From: Sphingomonas sp. NFR04
GTDB lineage: Bacteria; Pseudomonadota; Alphaproteobacteria; Sphingomonadales; Sphingomonadaceae
Assembly (NCBI RefSeq): GCF_900114095.1
Contig: NZ_FORV01000001.1
Coordinates: forward strand, 372,001-436,000
DNA length: 64,000 nt
Reading direction: 5' to 3'
Position numbers and translations under genes: made by a program. Of this stretch, positions 24,715 to 33,227 are shown one piece after another. The first letter of the stretch is position 1; every line of letters begins with the position of its first letter. The notes beneath the pieces were generated by a model, which was not told the origin of the DNA, made no database searches, and saw only the letters and a list, made by a program, of their open reading frames with translations.

Positions 24715-27275
24715 TGCCCCTCCTTCCGCTGCTCCTCCTCGCCGGCGATCCCGATCCGGTCGCCGCCGCGATCGCCAAGATGACGATCGAGCAGAAGGCC
24801 GCGCAGCTCCAGAGCACCGCGCCCGCCGATCCGACCATCGGCCTGCCCGCCTATGACTGGTGGAACGAGGGCCTGCACGGCCTCGCCCGCGACGGTTATG
24901 CCACCGTGTTCCCCCAGGCGATCGGCCTCGCCGCGACCTGGGACGTGCCGCTGCTCCACAAGGTCGGCGACACCATCGCTACCGAGGCGCGCGCCAAGTT
25001 CAACGCCAAGCCGGTGACCGCCGACCGCAAGATCTATGAGGGGCTGACAATCTGGTCGCCCAACATCAACATCTTCCGCGATCCGCGCTGGGGCCGCGGC
25101 CAGGAGACCTATGGCGAGGATCCCTTCCTCACCGGCCATCTCGCGATCGGCTTCATCCAGGGGCTGCAAGGCCCGGACCCGGCGCATCCCAAGGTGCTCG
25201 CCACGCCCAAGCATTTCGCGGTGCATAGCGGCCCCGAGGCCGGACGCGACGGCTTCGATGTCGATCCCAGCCCGCAGGATCTGGAATCGACCTACACGCC
25301 CGCCTTCCGCCTCGCGATCACCGAGGGCAAGGCGCAGTCGCTGATGTGCGCCTACAACTCGATCCACGGCACGCCCGCCTGCGCCTCGGGCGGGCTGCTC
25401 AACGATCGGCTGCGCAAGGACTGGGGCTTTACCGGCCTCACCGTCTCGGACTGCGACGCGGTGGCGAACATCCACATGTTCCACCATTACGGCCTCGACG
25501 CCGCCGAGGCTGCCGCCGTCGCGATCAAGGGCGGCAACGACCTGAACTGCGGCACCACCTATGCGGCACTGCCCGAGGCGGTGAAGCGCGGGCTGGTCAG
25601 CGAGGCCGGGGTCGACGTGGCGCTGAAGCGCGCACTGGACGCCCGCCGCGCGCTCGGCATCGCGTTCGGCGGCGCCAATCCGTGGGGCAAGATCAAGCCC
25701 AGCGAGCTCGGCACCCCTGCCCGCCGCGCGCTGGCGCTCGAGGCCGCACGCAAGGCGATCGTGCTGCTCAAGAATGACGGCGACCGCCTGCCGCTCGCGA
25801 CCGGCGGTCGCATCGCCGTGATCGGCGCCAATGCCGACGATCTCGGCGTGCTGGAGGGCAATTACCATGGCACCGCCAAGGATCCGGTGACCCCGCTCGA
25901 CGGCATCCGCCGCCAGTTCGGTGCCGATCGTGTCGTGTACGCGCAGGGCTCGCAGCTGGCCGAGGCCGGCGCGGTGATCATGCCCGAAACCGCCTTCCGT
26001 GCCGACGGCAAGCCGGGGCTGAAGGCCGAATATTTCGCCTCGCCGACGGTAACCGGCACGCCCGTCGCCACCCGGCAGGACCGCCGGATCGACTTCAACT
26101 ATACCCGCGCCGCGCCGGTGCCGGGGCTGAACCCCACCGGCTTCGCCGTGCGATGGAGCGGCGAGTTCGTGGCGCCGGGCGCCGGCGAGTATGAGCTCGC
26201 AATCGACATCCCCGCTTGCTGGAAGGACTGCAATACGCACGACGCGGTCCGGCTGTGGGTGGACGGCAAGCTCCTCCACGACGGCCCGCTCGGCAAGGCG
26301 CGGGTGGCGGTGAAGGTCGCCAGCGACGGCAAGCCGGTGCCCTTCCGGATGGAGATCGACCATCGCAGCGAGGATTTCGGCGTCCGACTGATGTGGCAGC
26401 CGCCGGCCGAGCCGATGCTCGCCCAGGCGCTCGACGCTGCGAAGAACGCCGATACGATCGTCGCGGTGCTCGGCCTGTCGCCCGATCTGGAAGGCGAGGC
26501 GCTCAGCGTCTCGATCCCCGGTTTCGTCGGCGGCGACCGGACCGACATCGCCCTGCCCCGCCCGCAGCTCGAATTGCTCAAGGCGCTGCGCAAGACCGGC
26601 AAGCCGCTCGTCCTGGTCCTCACCAGCGGCAGCGCGGTGGCGGTCGACCCGTCGCTGGCGGACGCCATCCTCGAGGCATGGTATCCGGGCGAGGAAGGCG
26701 GCACCGCCATCGCCGAGACGCTGGCCGGCAAGAACAATCCCTCCGGCCGCCTGCCGCTGACCTTCTATGCCTCGGTCGACGACCTGCCCGCCTTTGTGGA
26801 TTACGGCATGAAGGAGCGGACCTATCGCTACTTCACCGGCAAGCCGCTCTGGGGCTTCGGCCATGGGCTGAGCTACACCAAGTTCGCCTATGGCGACGTT
26901 GCGGTAAAGGCCACGGGCATCGGCCAGCCGGTGCAGGTCAGCGCCAGGCTGACCAATGCGGGCAACCGCAGCGGTGAGGAAGTGGCGCAGGTCTATGTCG
27001 TCACGCCGGGTGCGGGCAAACCAGGCGGGTTCACCACGCCGGTGCTCCAGCGCCAGCTCGCCGGCTTCCAGCGCGCCGCGCTCGCACCCGGCAAATCGGC
27101 CAGCCTGGCGTTCAGCCTCGACCCGCGCAGCATCAGCAGCGTGGCGCGCGACGGCACCCGCCGGGTGCTGCCGGGTACCTATCGCGTCTGGGTCGGCGGC
27201 GGCCAGCCCGGCGACGGTCCGGGCCAATGGGCGGAGTTCACGCTGAACGGCGACGCGCAGGTGCTGCCGAAATGA
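24714..27275 (+). CDS. GH3 glycosidase with PA14 domain, candidate beta-xylosidase
   Basis: This GH3 enzyme has 853 residues. The first GH3 domain (about 15-320) carries YDWWNEGLHGLAR, DPRWGRGQETYGEDP, KHFAVHSGPE and the nucleophile Asp246 in GLTVSDCDAV. A PA14-like insertion (about 425-555: GLKAEYFASPTVTG, EYELAIDIPACWKDC) lies inside the second GH3 domain, which has GLSPDLEGEAL and WYPGEEGGTAIAETLAGK. A fibronectin III-like C-terminus follows. The YDWWNEGLHG signature is typical of beta-xylosidase-like GH3 members. Position just before GH125 and GH92 parallels nixI, which I recall as the beta-1,2-xylosidase of the Xanthomonas N-glycan cluster. The signal peptide is unusually short (MPLLPLLLLAG). 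The start overlaps the preceding stop (TGATG). Confidence 0.88.
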   Translation: MPLLPLLLLAGDPDPVAAAIAKMTIEQKAAQLQSTAPADPTIGLPAYDWWNEGLHGLARDGYATVFPQAIGLAATWDVPLLHKVGDTIATEARAKFNAKPVTADRKIYEGLTIWSPNINIFRDPRWGRGQETYGEDPFLTGHLAIGFIQGLQGPDPAHPKVLATPKHFAVHSGPEAGRDGFDVDPSPQDLESTYTPAFRLAITEGKAQSLMCAYNSIHGTPACASGGLLNDRLRKDWGFTGLTVSDCDAVANIHMFHHYGLDAAEAAAVAIKGGNDLNCGTTYAALPEAVKRGLVSEAGVDVALKRALDARRALGIAFGGANPWGKIKPSELGTPARRALALEAARKAIVLLKNDGDRLPLATGGRIAVIGANADDLGVLEGNYHGTAKDPVTPLDGIRRQFGADRVVYAQGSQLAEAGAVIMPETAFRADGKPGLKAEYFASPTVTGTPVATRQDRRIDFNYTRAAPVPGLNPTGFAVRWSGEFVAPGAGEYELAIDIPACWKDCNTHDAVRLWVDGKLLHDGPLGKARVAVKVASDGKPVPFRMEIDHRSEDFGVRLMWQPPAEPMLAQALDAAKNADTIVAVLGLSPDLEGEALSVSIPGFVGGDRTDIALPRPQLELLKALRKTGKPLVLVLTSGSAVAVDPSLADAILEAWYPGEEGGTAIAETLAGKNNPSGRLPLTFYASVDDLPAFVDYGMKERTYRYFTGKPLWGFGHGLSYTKFAYGDVAVKATGIGQPVQVSARLTNAGNRSGEEVAQVYVVTPGAGKPGGFTTPVLQRQLAGFQRAALAPGKSASLAFSLDPRSISSVARDGTRRVLPGTYRVWVGGGQPGDGPGQWAEFTLNGDAQVLPK

Positions 27276-28699
27276 TCGATCGCCGCACCCTGCTTGGCTC
27301 GGGCCTGGCGCTCGCCGCCACCCCCGCTTTCGCCACGGATACGTCCGCGTTCGTCAGCAAGCGCCCCGCACCGGCCGACCGCCGCTTCGTCAGCAAGGCG
27401 GTCGAGCGCGAAATCGCACGTGTTTCCAGCAAGATCGCCGATCCCAAGCTGCGCTGGATGTTCGGCAACTGCTATCCCAACACGCTCGACACCACGGTGA
27501 AGATGGGCGTGGTCGACGGCAAGCCCGACGCCTTCGTCATCACCGGCGATATCGACGCGCTGTGGCTGCGCGACAGTTCGGCGCAGGTGCGGCCCTATCT
27601 GCACCTCGCCAGGGAAGACGCCGATCTCCGCCGCCTGTATCAAGGGCTTATCGCCCGGCAGGCGCGCTGCATCCTGCTCGATCCTTACGCCAACGCGTTC
27701 CTCGCGGATCCGCACGCCCACACCAAGCTGAGCTGGGCGCTGCACGACAAGACCGAGATGAAGCCGGGCGTTGCCGAGCGGAAATGGGAGATCGACAGCC
27801 TCTGCTATCCCATTCGCTTGGCACATGATTATTGGAAGGCCACGGGCGACACGACGCCGTTCGACGCAACCTGGGCGGAAGCCGCGCGCACGACGATCCG
27901 CACCTTCCGCGAGCAGCAGCGCAAGGACGGTCCCGGGCCGTACCGCTTCCTCCGCAGCAGCGACCGGCCGACCGAAACGCTGATGCTCGACGGCTATGGC
28001 CCGCCCAGCCGTCCCGTGGGGCTGATTCATTGCGGATTCCGGCCTTCGGACGATTCCTGCGTCTATCCGTTCCTGATCCCCTCCAATTACTTTGCGGTGA
28101 CCGTCCTGCGCGAACTTGCCGCACTCGCAATGGCGACGCGCCAGGATTCCGCACTTGCGAACGACGCCACGTCCCTCGCCGGTGAAGTAGAGGCCGCGCT
28201 GCGCGAATATGGCACGATGCGGCTGCGCGACGGGCGCGAGGTGATCGCCTATGAAGTCGACGGCTTCGGCAATGCGATCTTCATGGACGACGCCAATGTG
28301 CCCTCGCTGTCGAGCCTCGCCTATCTCCGCTGCTTCGATCGCGACGAACCGCTGTGGCGACGCACTGCCGACGCCGCGTGGAGCGAGGCCAATCCATATT
28401 GGTCGCGCGGCAAGGTCGTCGAGGGCATCGGCGGCCCGCATGTCGGGCTGGGTCAGGTCTGGCCGATGTCGTTGATCATGCGCGGTTTCAGCTACGACAA
28501 CGACGTGCGAACGCTTCGCAATATCCTGCGAATGCTTAGCACTAGCGATGCAGGCACCGGCTTCATCCATGAGGCCGTTAACCAGGACGACCCGTCCAAA
28601 TTCACTCGCGACTGGTTCGCCTGGGCCAATGGCCTGTTCGGCGAACTGCTGGTCCACCTCGCCGAGGTGCAACCCAAGCTGCTGCAGGAAATGCTGTGA
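27272..28699 (+). CDS. GH125 exo-alpha-1,6-mannosidase
   Basis: The 475-residue protein has a Tat-type signal (MIDRRTLLGSGLALAATPAFA) followed by a GH125 (alpha/alpha)6 domain: DPKLRWMFGNCYPNTLDTTV, FVITGDIDALWLRDSSAQVRP, LIHCGFRPSDDSCVYPFLIP, DDANVPSLSSLAYL and a C-terminal GTGFIHEAVNQDDPSKFTR. GH125 enzymes are inverting exo-alpha-1,6-mannosidases acting on N-glycan mannose arms. It is translationally coupled on both sides (ATGA overlap with GH3, GTGA with GH92). The order GH3-GH125-GH92 suggests stepwise core trimming. Confidence 0.92.
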   Translation: MIDRRTLLGSGLALAATPAFATDTSAFVSKRPAPADRRFVSKAVEREIARVSSKIADPKLRWMFGNCYPNTLDTTVKMGVVDGKPDAFVITGDIDALWLRDSSAQVRPYLHLAREDADLRRLYQGLIARQARCILLDPYANAFLADPHAHTKLSWALHDKTEMKPGVAERKWEIDSLCYPIRLAHDYWKATGDTTPFDATWAEAARTTIRTFREQQRKDGPGPYRFLRSSDRPTETLMLDGYGPPSRPVGLIHCGFRPSDDSCVYPFLIPSNYFAVTVLRELAALAMATRQDSALANDATSLAGEVEAALREYGTMRLRDGREVIAYEVDGFGNAIFMDDANVPSLSSLAYLRCFDRDEPLWRRTADAAWSEANPYWSRGKVVEGIGGPHVGLGQVWPMSLIMRGFSYDNDVRTLRNILRMLSTSDAGTGFIHEAVNQDDPSKFTRDWFAWANGLFGELLVHLAEVQPKLLQEML

Positions 28700-31020
28700 T
28701 CCTCTCCCGTCGCTACCTGCTCGGCTCCAGCGCGATCGGCCTAGCCGCCGCCGCTGTTCCTCGTCCCCTATCGGCGACAACGCCGCGCCGCACTGCACCA
28801 AATCTGTTCATCGGCACCGGCGGTACCGGCCACACCTATCCGGGCGCCACGCTGCCGTTCGGCATGGTGCAGCTGAGCCCCGATACGGGCGTCGAGCGCT
28901 GGGAGACCTGCTCGGGCTATTATCACAGCGATGGCTCGATCCTCGGCTTCTCGCACACCCATCTCTCGGGCACCGGCATCGGCGACATGCTCGATCTGCT
29001 CGTTGTCCCCGCTCGGGGACCGGTGGTACTGCAGCCGGGCACGCGCGAGAAGCCCAAGACCGGGTATCGCCAGCGCTATCACGACGAGCATGCCGAGCCC
29101 GGCTATTACCATGTCGCGCTCGACAACGGCGTGCGGGCGGAGCTGACCGTTACCGAACGAACCGGTTGGCATCGCTATACTTTCCCGGCCGGCGCCGGGC
29201 ATATCCTGCTCGATCTGTCGCATCTGGTGCTCGACAGTTCGGACAGCCCGCCGCTGATCGCCGACGCGCTGATGGAGATCGAGGCCGACGGCACGATCAC
29301 CGGCCGGCGACAAGTCTTCCGCTGGGCTAAGGGCCGCAAGATCTTCTTCGCGCTCCAGCTCTCGCGCCAGCCCGATCGCATTACCTTCTACGCTGATGAC
29401 GATGCCGAACAGCCCGCCGGCAGCCGCAAGGTCACCGGACGGCGACTGAAGGCGGTCCTGCACTATGCGGACGCAGGAAAGGCCCCGATTCTCGTGCGTT
29501 GCGGGATTTCGGGCGTCGATGTCGCCGGTGCCCGCGCCAATCTGGTCACCGAGGGGGGACATTGGGACTTCGATCGCACCCGCCGCGATGCCACCGCCCG
29601 GTGGCATCCGGCACTCGATGCGGTCACGGTCGAGGGCGGCACGGCCGACCAGCGCACGATCCTCAGCAGCGCGCTCTACCACGCCCAGCTCGCGCCGACG
29701 CTGTTTTCCGACGCAGACGGCCGCTATCTCGGCATGGACGGCCAAATCCACAGCGTTCCCAAGGGCGGCGCGGCCTACAGCACCTATTCGCTGTGGGACA
29801 CCTATCGTGCGCTCCACCCGCTCCTCACCCTGATCGCGCCGGATCGCACCAAGTCGCTGGTCGACGATCTGATCCGCCAGACGGCCCAGTCGCCTTATGG
29901 CCCGCTGGTCTGGCCGCTCCAGGGCAAGGAAACCGGCACGATGATCGGCTGGCACGGCGTCGTGCCGCTCGCCGAGGCGCAGGCCAAGGGGATCGAGGCG
30001 GATTATGCCGCTGCCTGGCCGGCGATCCGGCGCCGCAGCTTCGATTTCACCGCGCCGGACAAGGACAACAGCAAGGGCCGCGACCTCTACGATCGCATGG
30101 GCTATGTGCCTGCGGACAAATGGTTCGAGAGCGTCAGCCGGACGCAGGAATATGCCTATGACGACTGGGCATCGTCCCACCTCGCCGCCGCGATCGGCGA
30201 GAAGGGCGATGCCGAGCGGTTGCGAAAGCGCTCGGGCAACTGGCGCAACGTGATCGACGGCAGCATCGGCTTCGCGCGCCCGCGCTTCGCCGACGGCAGC
30301 TGGTGGACGCCCTATGACCCGGTCCAGCTCGGCCATATGCCCAAGCCCTGGTGGCGCGACTACACCGAGGCGAATGGCTGGCAGGCGACCTTCCTCAACC
30401 AGCACGACGTCTATGGGCTGATCGGGCAAATGGGCGGCGACGCCAAGTTCGAGGCGAAACTCGACGCGCTGTTCAACGCCCCCTCCACTCTCCCCGACAA
30501 TGCGCCGCCGGACATTTCGGGGCTGGTCGGCCAGTACGCCCACGGCAACGAGCCCGACCAGCACGCCGCCTATCTCTATGCCTATGTCGGTACGCCCTGG
30601 AAGACGCAGGCGATGGTGCGGCGGCTGTGCACCGAGATGTACAAGAACGATCCCGACGGGATCATCGGCAACGACGATTGCGGGCAGATGAGCGCGTGGT
30701 TCGTCTTTTCGGCGCTGGGCTTCTATCCGGTCGATCCGGTCGAGGCGGCCTATGTGTTCGGCTCTCCGCTGTTCGAACGCGCCGAGGTAACGGTCGGCAA
30801 GGGCCGGAAGCTGGTGATCGAAGCGCCGGGCAACCGCGCCGATACACCGTACATTGCGGCGGTGACCTGGAACGGCAAGCCATGGACCCGGAGCTGGATC
30901 GCGCACGCCGATCTGGTGAAGGGCGGCACGCTGCGTTTCACCATGTCGGCTAAGCCGAACCCGGTCTTCGGACGCGCGCTCGCCGATCGGCCGCCCTCCA
31001 ACGGCCGCACGCCCGCCTGA
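28696..31020 (+). CDS. GH92 alpha-mannosidase
   Basis: This 774-residue GH92 enzyme has a GTG start within the GH125 stop, giving a Tat-type signal MILSRRYLLGSSAIGLAAAA. The mature protein begins with NLFIGTGGTGHTYPGATLPFGMVQLSPDTG, broken here as FIGTGGTGHTYPGATLPFG, a GH92 hallmark. Other conserved parts are SGYYHSDGSILGFSHTHLSG, YSLWDTYRALHPLLTL and the catalytic-region GNDDCGQMSAWFVFSALGFY near residue 658. GH92 members are calcium-dependent exo-alpha-mannosidases, mostly alpha-1,2 or alpha-1,3; linkage cannot be read from this sequence. Probable periplasmic role: removal of alpha-mannose before the GH3 and GH125 steps. Confidence 0.92.
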   Translation: MILSRRYLLGSSAIGLAAAAVPRPLSATTPRRTAPNLFIGTGGTGHTYPGATLPFGMVQLSPDTGVERWETCSGYYHSDGSILGFSHTHLSGTGIGDMLDLLVVPARGPVVLQPGTREKPKTGYRQRYHDEHAEPGYYHVALDNGVRAELTVTERTGWHRYTFPAGAGHILLDLSHLVLDSSDSPPLIADALMEIEADGTITGRRQVFRWAKGRKIFFALQLSRQPDRITFYADDDAEQPAGSRKVTGRRLKAVLHYADAGKAPILVRCGISGVDVAGARANLVTEGGHWDFDRTRRDATARWHPALDAVTVEGGTADQRTILSSALYHAQLAPTLFSDADGRYLGMDGQIHSVPKGGAAYSTYSLWDTYRALHPLLTLIAPDRTKSLVDDLIRQTAQSPYGPLVWPLQGKETGTMIGWHGVVPLAEAQAKGIEADYAAAWPAIRRRSFDFTAPDKDNSKGRDLYDRMGYVPADKWFESVSRTQEYAYDDWASSHLAAAIGEKGDAERLRKRSGNWRNVIDGSIGFARPRFADGSWWTPYDPVQLGHMPKPWWRDYTEANGWQATFLNQHDVYGLIGQMGGDAKFEAKLDALFNAPSTLPDNAPPDISGLVGQYAHGNEPDQHAAYLYAYVGTPWKTQAMVRRLCTEMYKNDPDGIIGNDDCGQMSAWFVFSALGFYPVDPVEAAYVFGSPLFERAEVTVGKGRKLVIEAPGNRADTPYIAAVTWNGKPWTRSWIAHADLVKGGTLRFTMSAKPNPVFGRALADRPPSNGRTPA

Positions 31021-33227
31021 TGCTCCTCGCCGCCGTGCTCCTGACGACGACGACGGCACCCTGCGTCGCGGCCGGTGCCGGTGGCGCAGTGGCGGCCGAC
31101 CTGCTACGTGCGCGGCTGGAGGAACGGCATGCGCCATGCGCGCGCGTATTGCTCGCGCCGCAAGGAGCCGTGCAAGCCGCTCTACCTGCCCCGCGCCGGG
31201 CGGCGTGGCGCAAGGTCGCACCGAAACGCCTGCAGCGAGAAGGCTTCGCCGTCCGCCGGATCGGCGACACGCTGGTGATCACCGCGCAGGGCACGCGCGG
31301 GCTGGTCTATGGCGCCGGCTGGTATCTCCGCACCGGCGCGCGGCCGCTGCGCTATGAGAGCGCGCCGGCACGGCCCGTGCGGCTCACCCAGATCGGCTAC
31401 CGCGCCAAGAACAACAGCTATGATGCCTGGACGCTGGCGATGTTCCGCCGCCGGATCGAGGATTTCGCGCTATGGGGCGCCAGCGGCGTGCAGGTCATCG
31501 CGCCGGTCTCCGACGACGACGCCACCAGCCCGCTCTTCCCCGCCCCGCCGCTGGAGACGCTGCGCGGGATCGGCGAGATCGCCCACAGCCTAGGCATCGA
31601 CTTCGCGCTCTATTACCCCAACCTGCACGATTATGACACCCAGGCCGAACGCGACCACGAACTCGGCCGCTTTCGCCTCCTGCTCGGCGCATTGCCGCAG
31701 GTCGACGCGCTCTACGTCCCCGGCGGCGATCCCGGCCATGCGGCGCCCGACCGGCTGTTCCCGCTGGTCGCCGACGAAGCCGCGGCATTGCGCGCGCGCA
31801 ACCCGGCGGCCAGCGTCTGGATCTCCACCCAGGGCTTCGACGCGGCGGCGCTCGACGCCTTCTACGCGCAGCTTGCCCGCCGCCCCCGCTGGCTGACCGG
31901 CATCTTCGCCGGGCCCCAGACGCGCGACCCGGTCGCCACCCAACGACGCCATCTGCCCGCCGGGTACCAGCTGCTGCTCTATCCCGACATCGCCCACACC
32001 ATGCACGCGCAGGTGCCCGTCGACCGCTGGAGCCCCGCCTTCGCCCTCACCGAGGGTCGCGAGCCGATCAACCCGCGCCCGCGCGCGATGACGTCGCTGT
32101 TTCGCAACCTCGATCCCGGCAGCAGCGGCTTCGTGACCTACTCCGAGGGCGTGAACGACGATGCGAACCAGTTCCTCTGGTTCCGCCTCGGCTGGGATCC
32201 GCAGACCACGCCCGAAGCGTTCGCGCGGGAATATGCGACGACCTTCATCGGCGATCCCGCAGCCGCCAACGCGCTGTTCGCGCTCGAAGACAATTGGACC
32301 GGCGATCCCGCCGCGAACGCCCGCATCGACGCCACCCTCGCACTGGTTGACGGTCTCAAGCCCGCCGCCTGGGCCGATTGGCGGATCGACGCGCTCCGCT
32401 ACCGAGCCGTGTACGACGCGATCGTCCGCCACCGCCTGATCGCCGCGCGCGCCCGCGAAACCGCCGCGCTCGCCGCCCCGGATGCCGTAGCGGCGCGCGC
32501 ACAGCTGGCGAAAGCCGATCCTGCGCCCGTCCCCGCGCTCCGCACCCGCCTGTTCGCCCTCGCCGAGCAGCTGTGGCAGGGCGCGCGGCTCCAGCTCAGC
32601 GTCAAGCTCTACGGGGCCTCCAATGTCGAGCGCGGCGCCAATCTCGACCGCGTCGATGTCGACCTCAACGACCGCGTCTGGATCGAGAAGCAGCTCGCCA
32701 CACGCACACCGGCGCAGCTCGCCGATTATGCCCGCAAGAAGGAAGGCGCGCTTTACGACGACCTCGGCGATCCCTGGAACGCGCCGCACCTCGTCCGCGG
32801 CAGCAGCCCGGTCGCCGATCCGCTGCGCTTTCACGGCGCGGTGGAGGGCATCGCCGATCGCACCCCGAACGATGGCTGGCGGATGTCGTGGATCAGCTAC
32901 GCCGAAAGCCTCTACGACGCGCCGCTGCGGCTCCATTATGCTGGGCTAGACCCGAAGCGCCGCTACCGGCTCGTCGCCACCTATGCCGGCGAGGACTATT
33001 GGCTGCCGATGCGCCTCGTCGCCAATGGCAGCATCGAACTCCACCCGCCGCGCGATCGCACCAGCAACCCGATGACGGTGGACATCCCCATCCCCGCTGC
33101 CGCGACGCGCGGCGGCACGCTCGATCTCGCCTGGACGCGGCCCGCCGGCATGGGCGGCAGCGGCCGTGGCCATCAGGTCGCCGAGACCTGGCTCCTTCCC
33201 GAACCCCTCTCCGGAGAACGCAAATGA
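31020..33227 (+). CDS. Unassigned glycosidase-like protein of the N-glycan operon
   Basis: The 735-residue exported protein (signal MLLAAVLLTTTTAPCVAAGA) does not fit a GH family I can name. Residues about 30-110 look like the GH20b/GH67-type N-terminal domain (GFAVRRIGDTLVITAQGTRG, LVYGAGWYLR). Residues about 120-440 read like a barrel: MFRRRIEDFALWGASGVQVI, LGIDFALYYPNLHDY, DALYVPGGDPGHAAPDRLF, WISTQGFD, YPDIAHTMHAQVPVDRW, EGREPINPRP and FVTYSEGVNDDANQFLW. The rest is helical followed by a sandwich-like C-terminus. Acidic residues in GGDPGH, YPDIAH and YSEGVNDD are candidate catalytic groups. It lies between GH92 and GH29 and overlaps both neighbours, so a glycan-trimming role is likely; the substrate is unknown. 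Confidence 0.7.
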   Translation: MLLAAVLLTTTTAPCVAAGAGGAVAADLLRARLEERHAPCARVLLAPQGAVQAALPAPRRAAWRKVAPKRLQREGFAVRRIGDTLVITAQGTRGLVYGAGWYLRTGARPLRYESAPARPVRLTQIGYRAKNNSYDAWTLAMFRRRIEDFALWGASGVQVIAPVSDDDATSPLFPAPPLETLRGIGEIAHSLGIDFALYYPNLHDYDTQAERDHELGRFRLLLGALPQVDALYVPGGDPGHAAPDRLFPLVADEAAALRARNPAASVWISTQGFDAAALDAFYAQLARRPRWLTGIFAGPQTRDPVATQRRHLPAGYQLLLYPDIAHTMHAQVPVDRWSPAFALTEGREPINPRPRAMTSLFRNLDPGSSGFVTYSEGVNDDANQFLWFRLGWDPQTTPEAFAREYATTFIGDPAAANALFALEDNWTGDPAANARIDATLALVDGLKPAAWADWRIDALRYRAVYDAIVRHRLIAARARETAALAAPDAVAARAQLAKADPAPVPALRTRLFALAEQLWQGARLQLSVKLYGASNVERGANLDRVDVDLNDRVWIEKQLATRTPAQLADYARKKEGALYDDLGDPWNAPHLVRGSSPVADPLRFHGAVEGIADRTPNDGWRMSWISYAESLYDAPLRLHYAGLDPKRRYRLVATYAGEDYWLPMRLVANGSIELHPPRDRTSNPMTVDIPIPAAATRGGTLDLAWTRPAGMGGSGRGHQVAETWLLPEPLSGERK

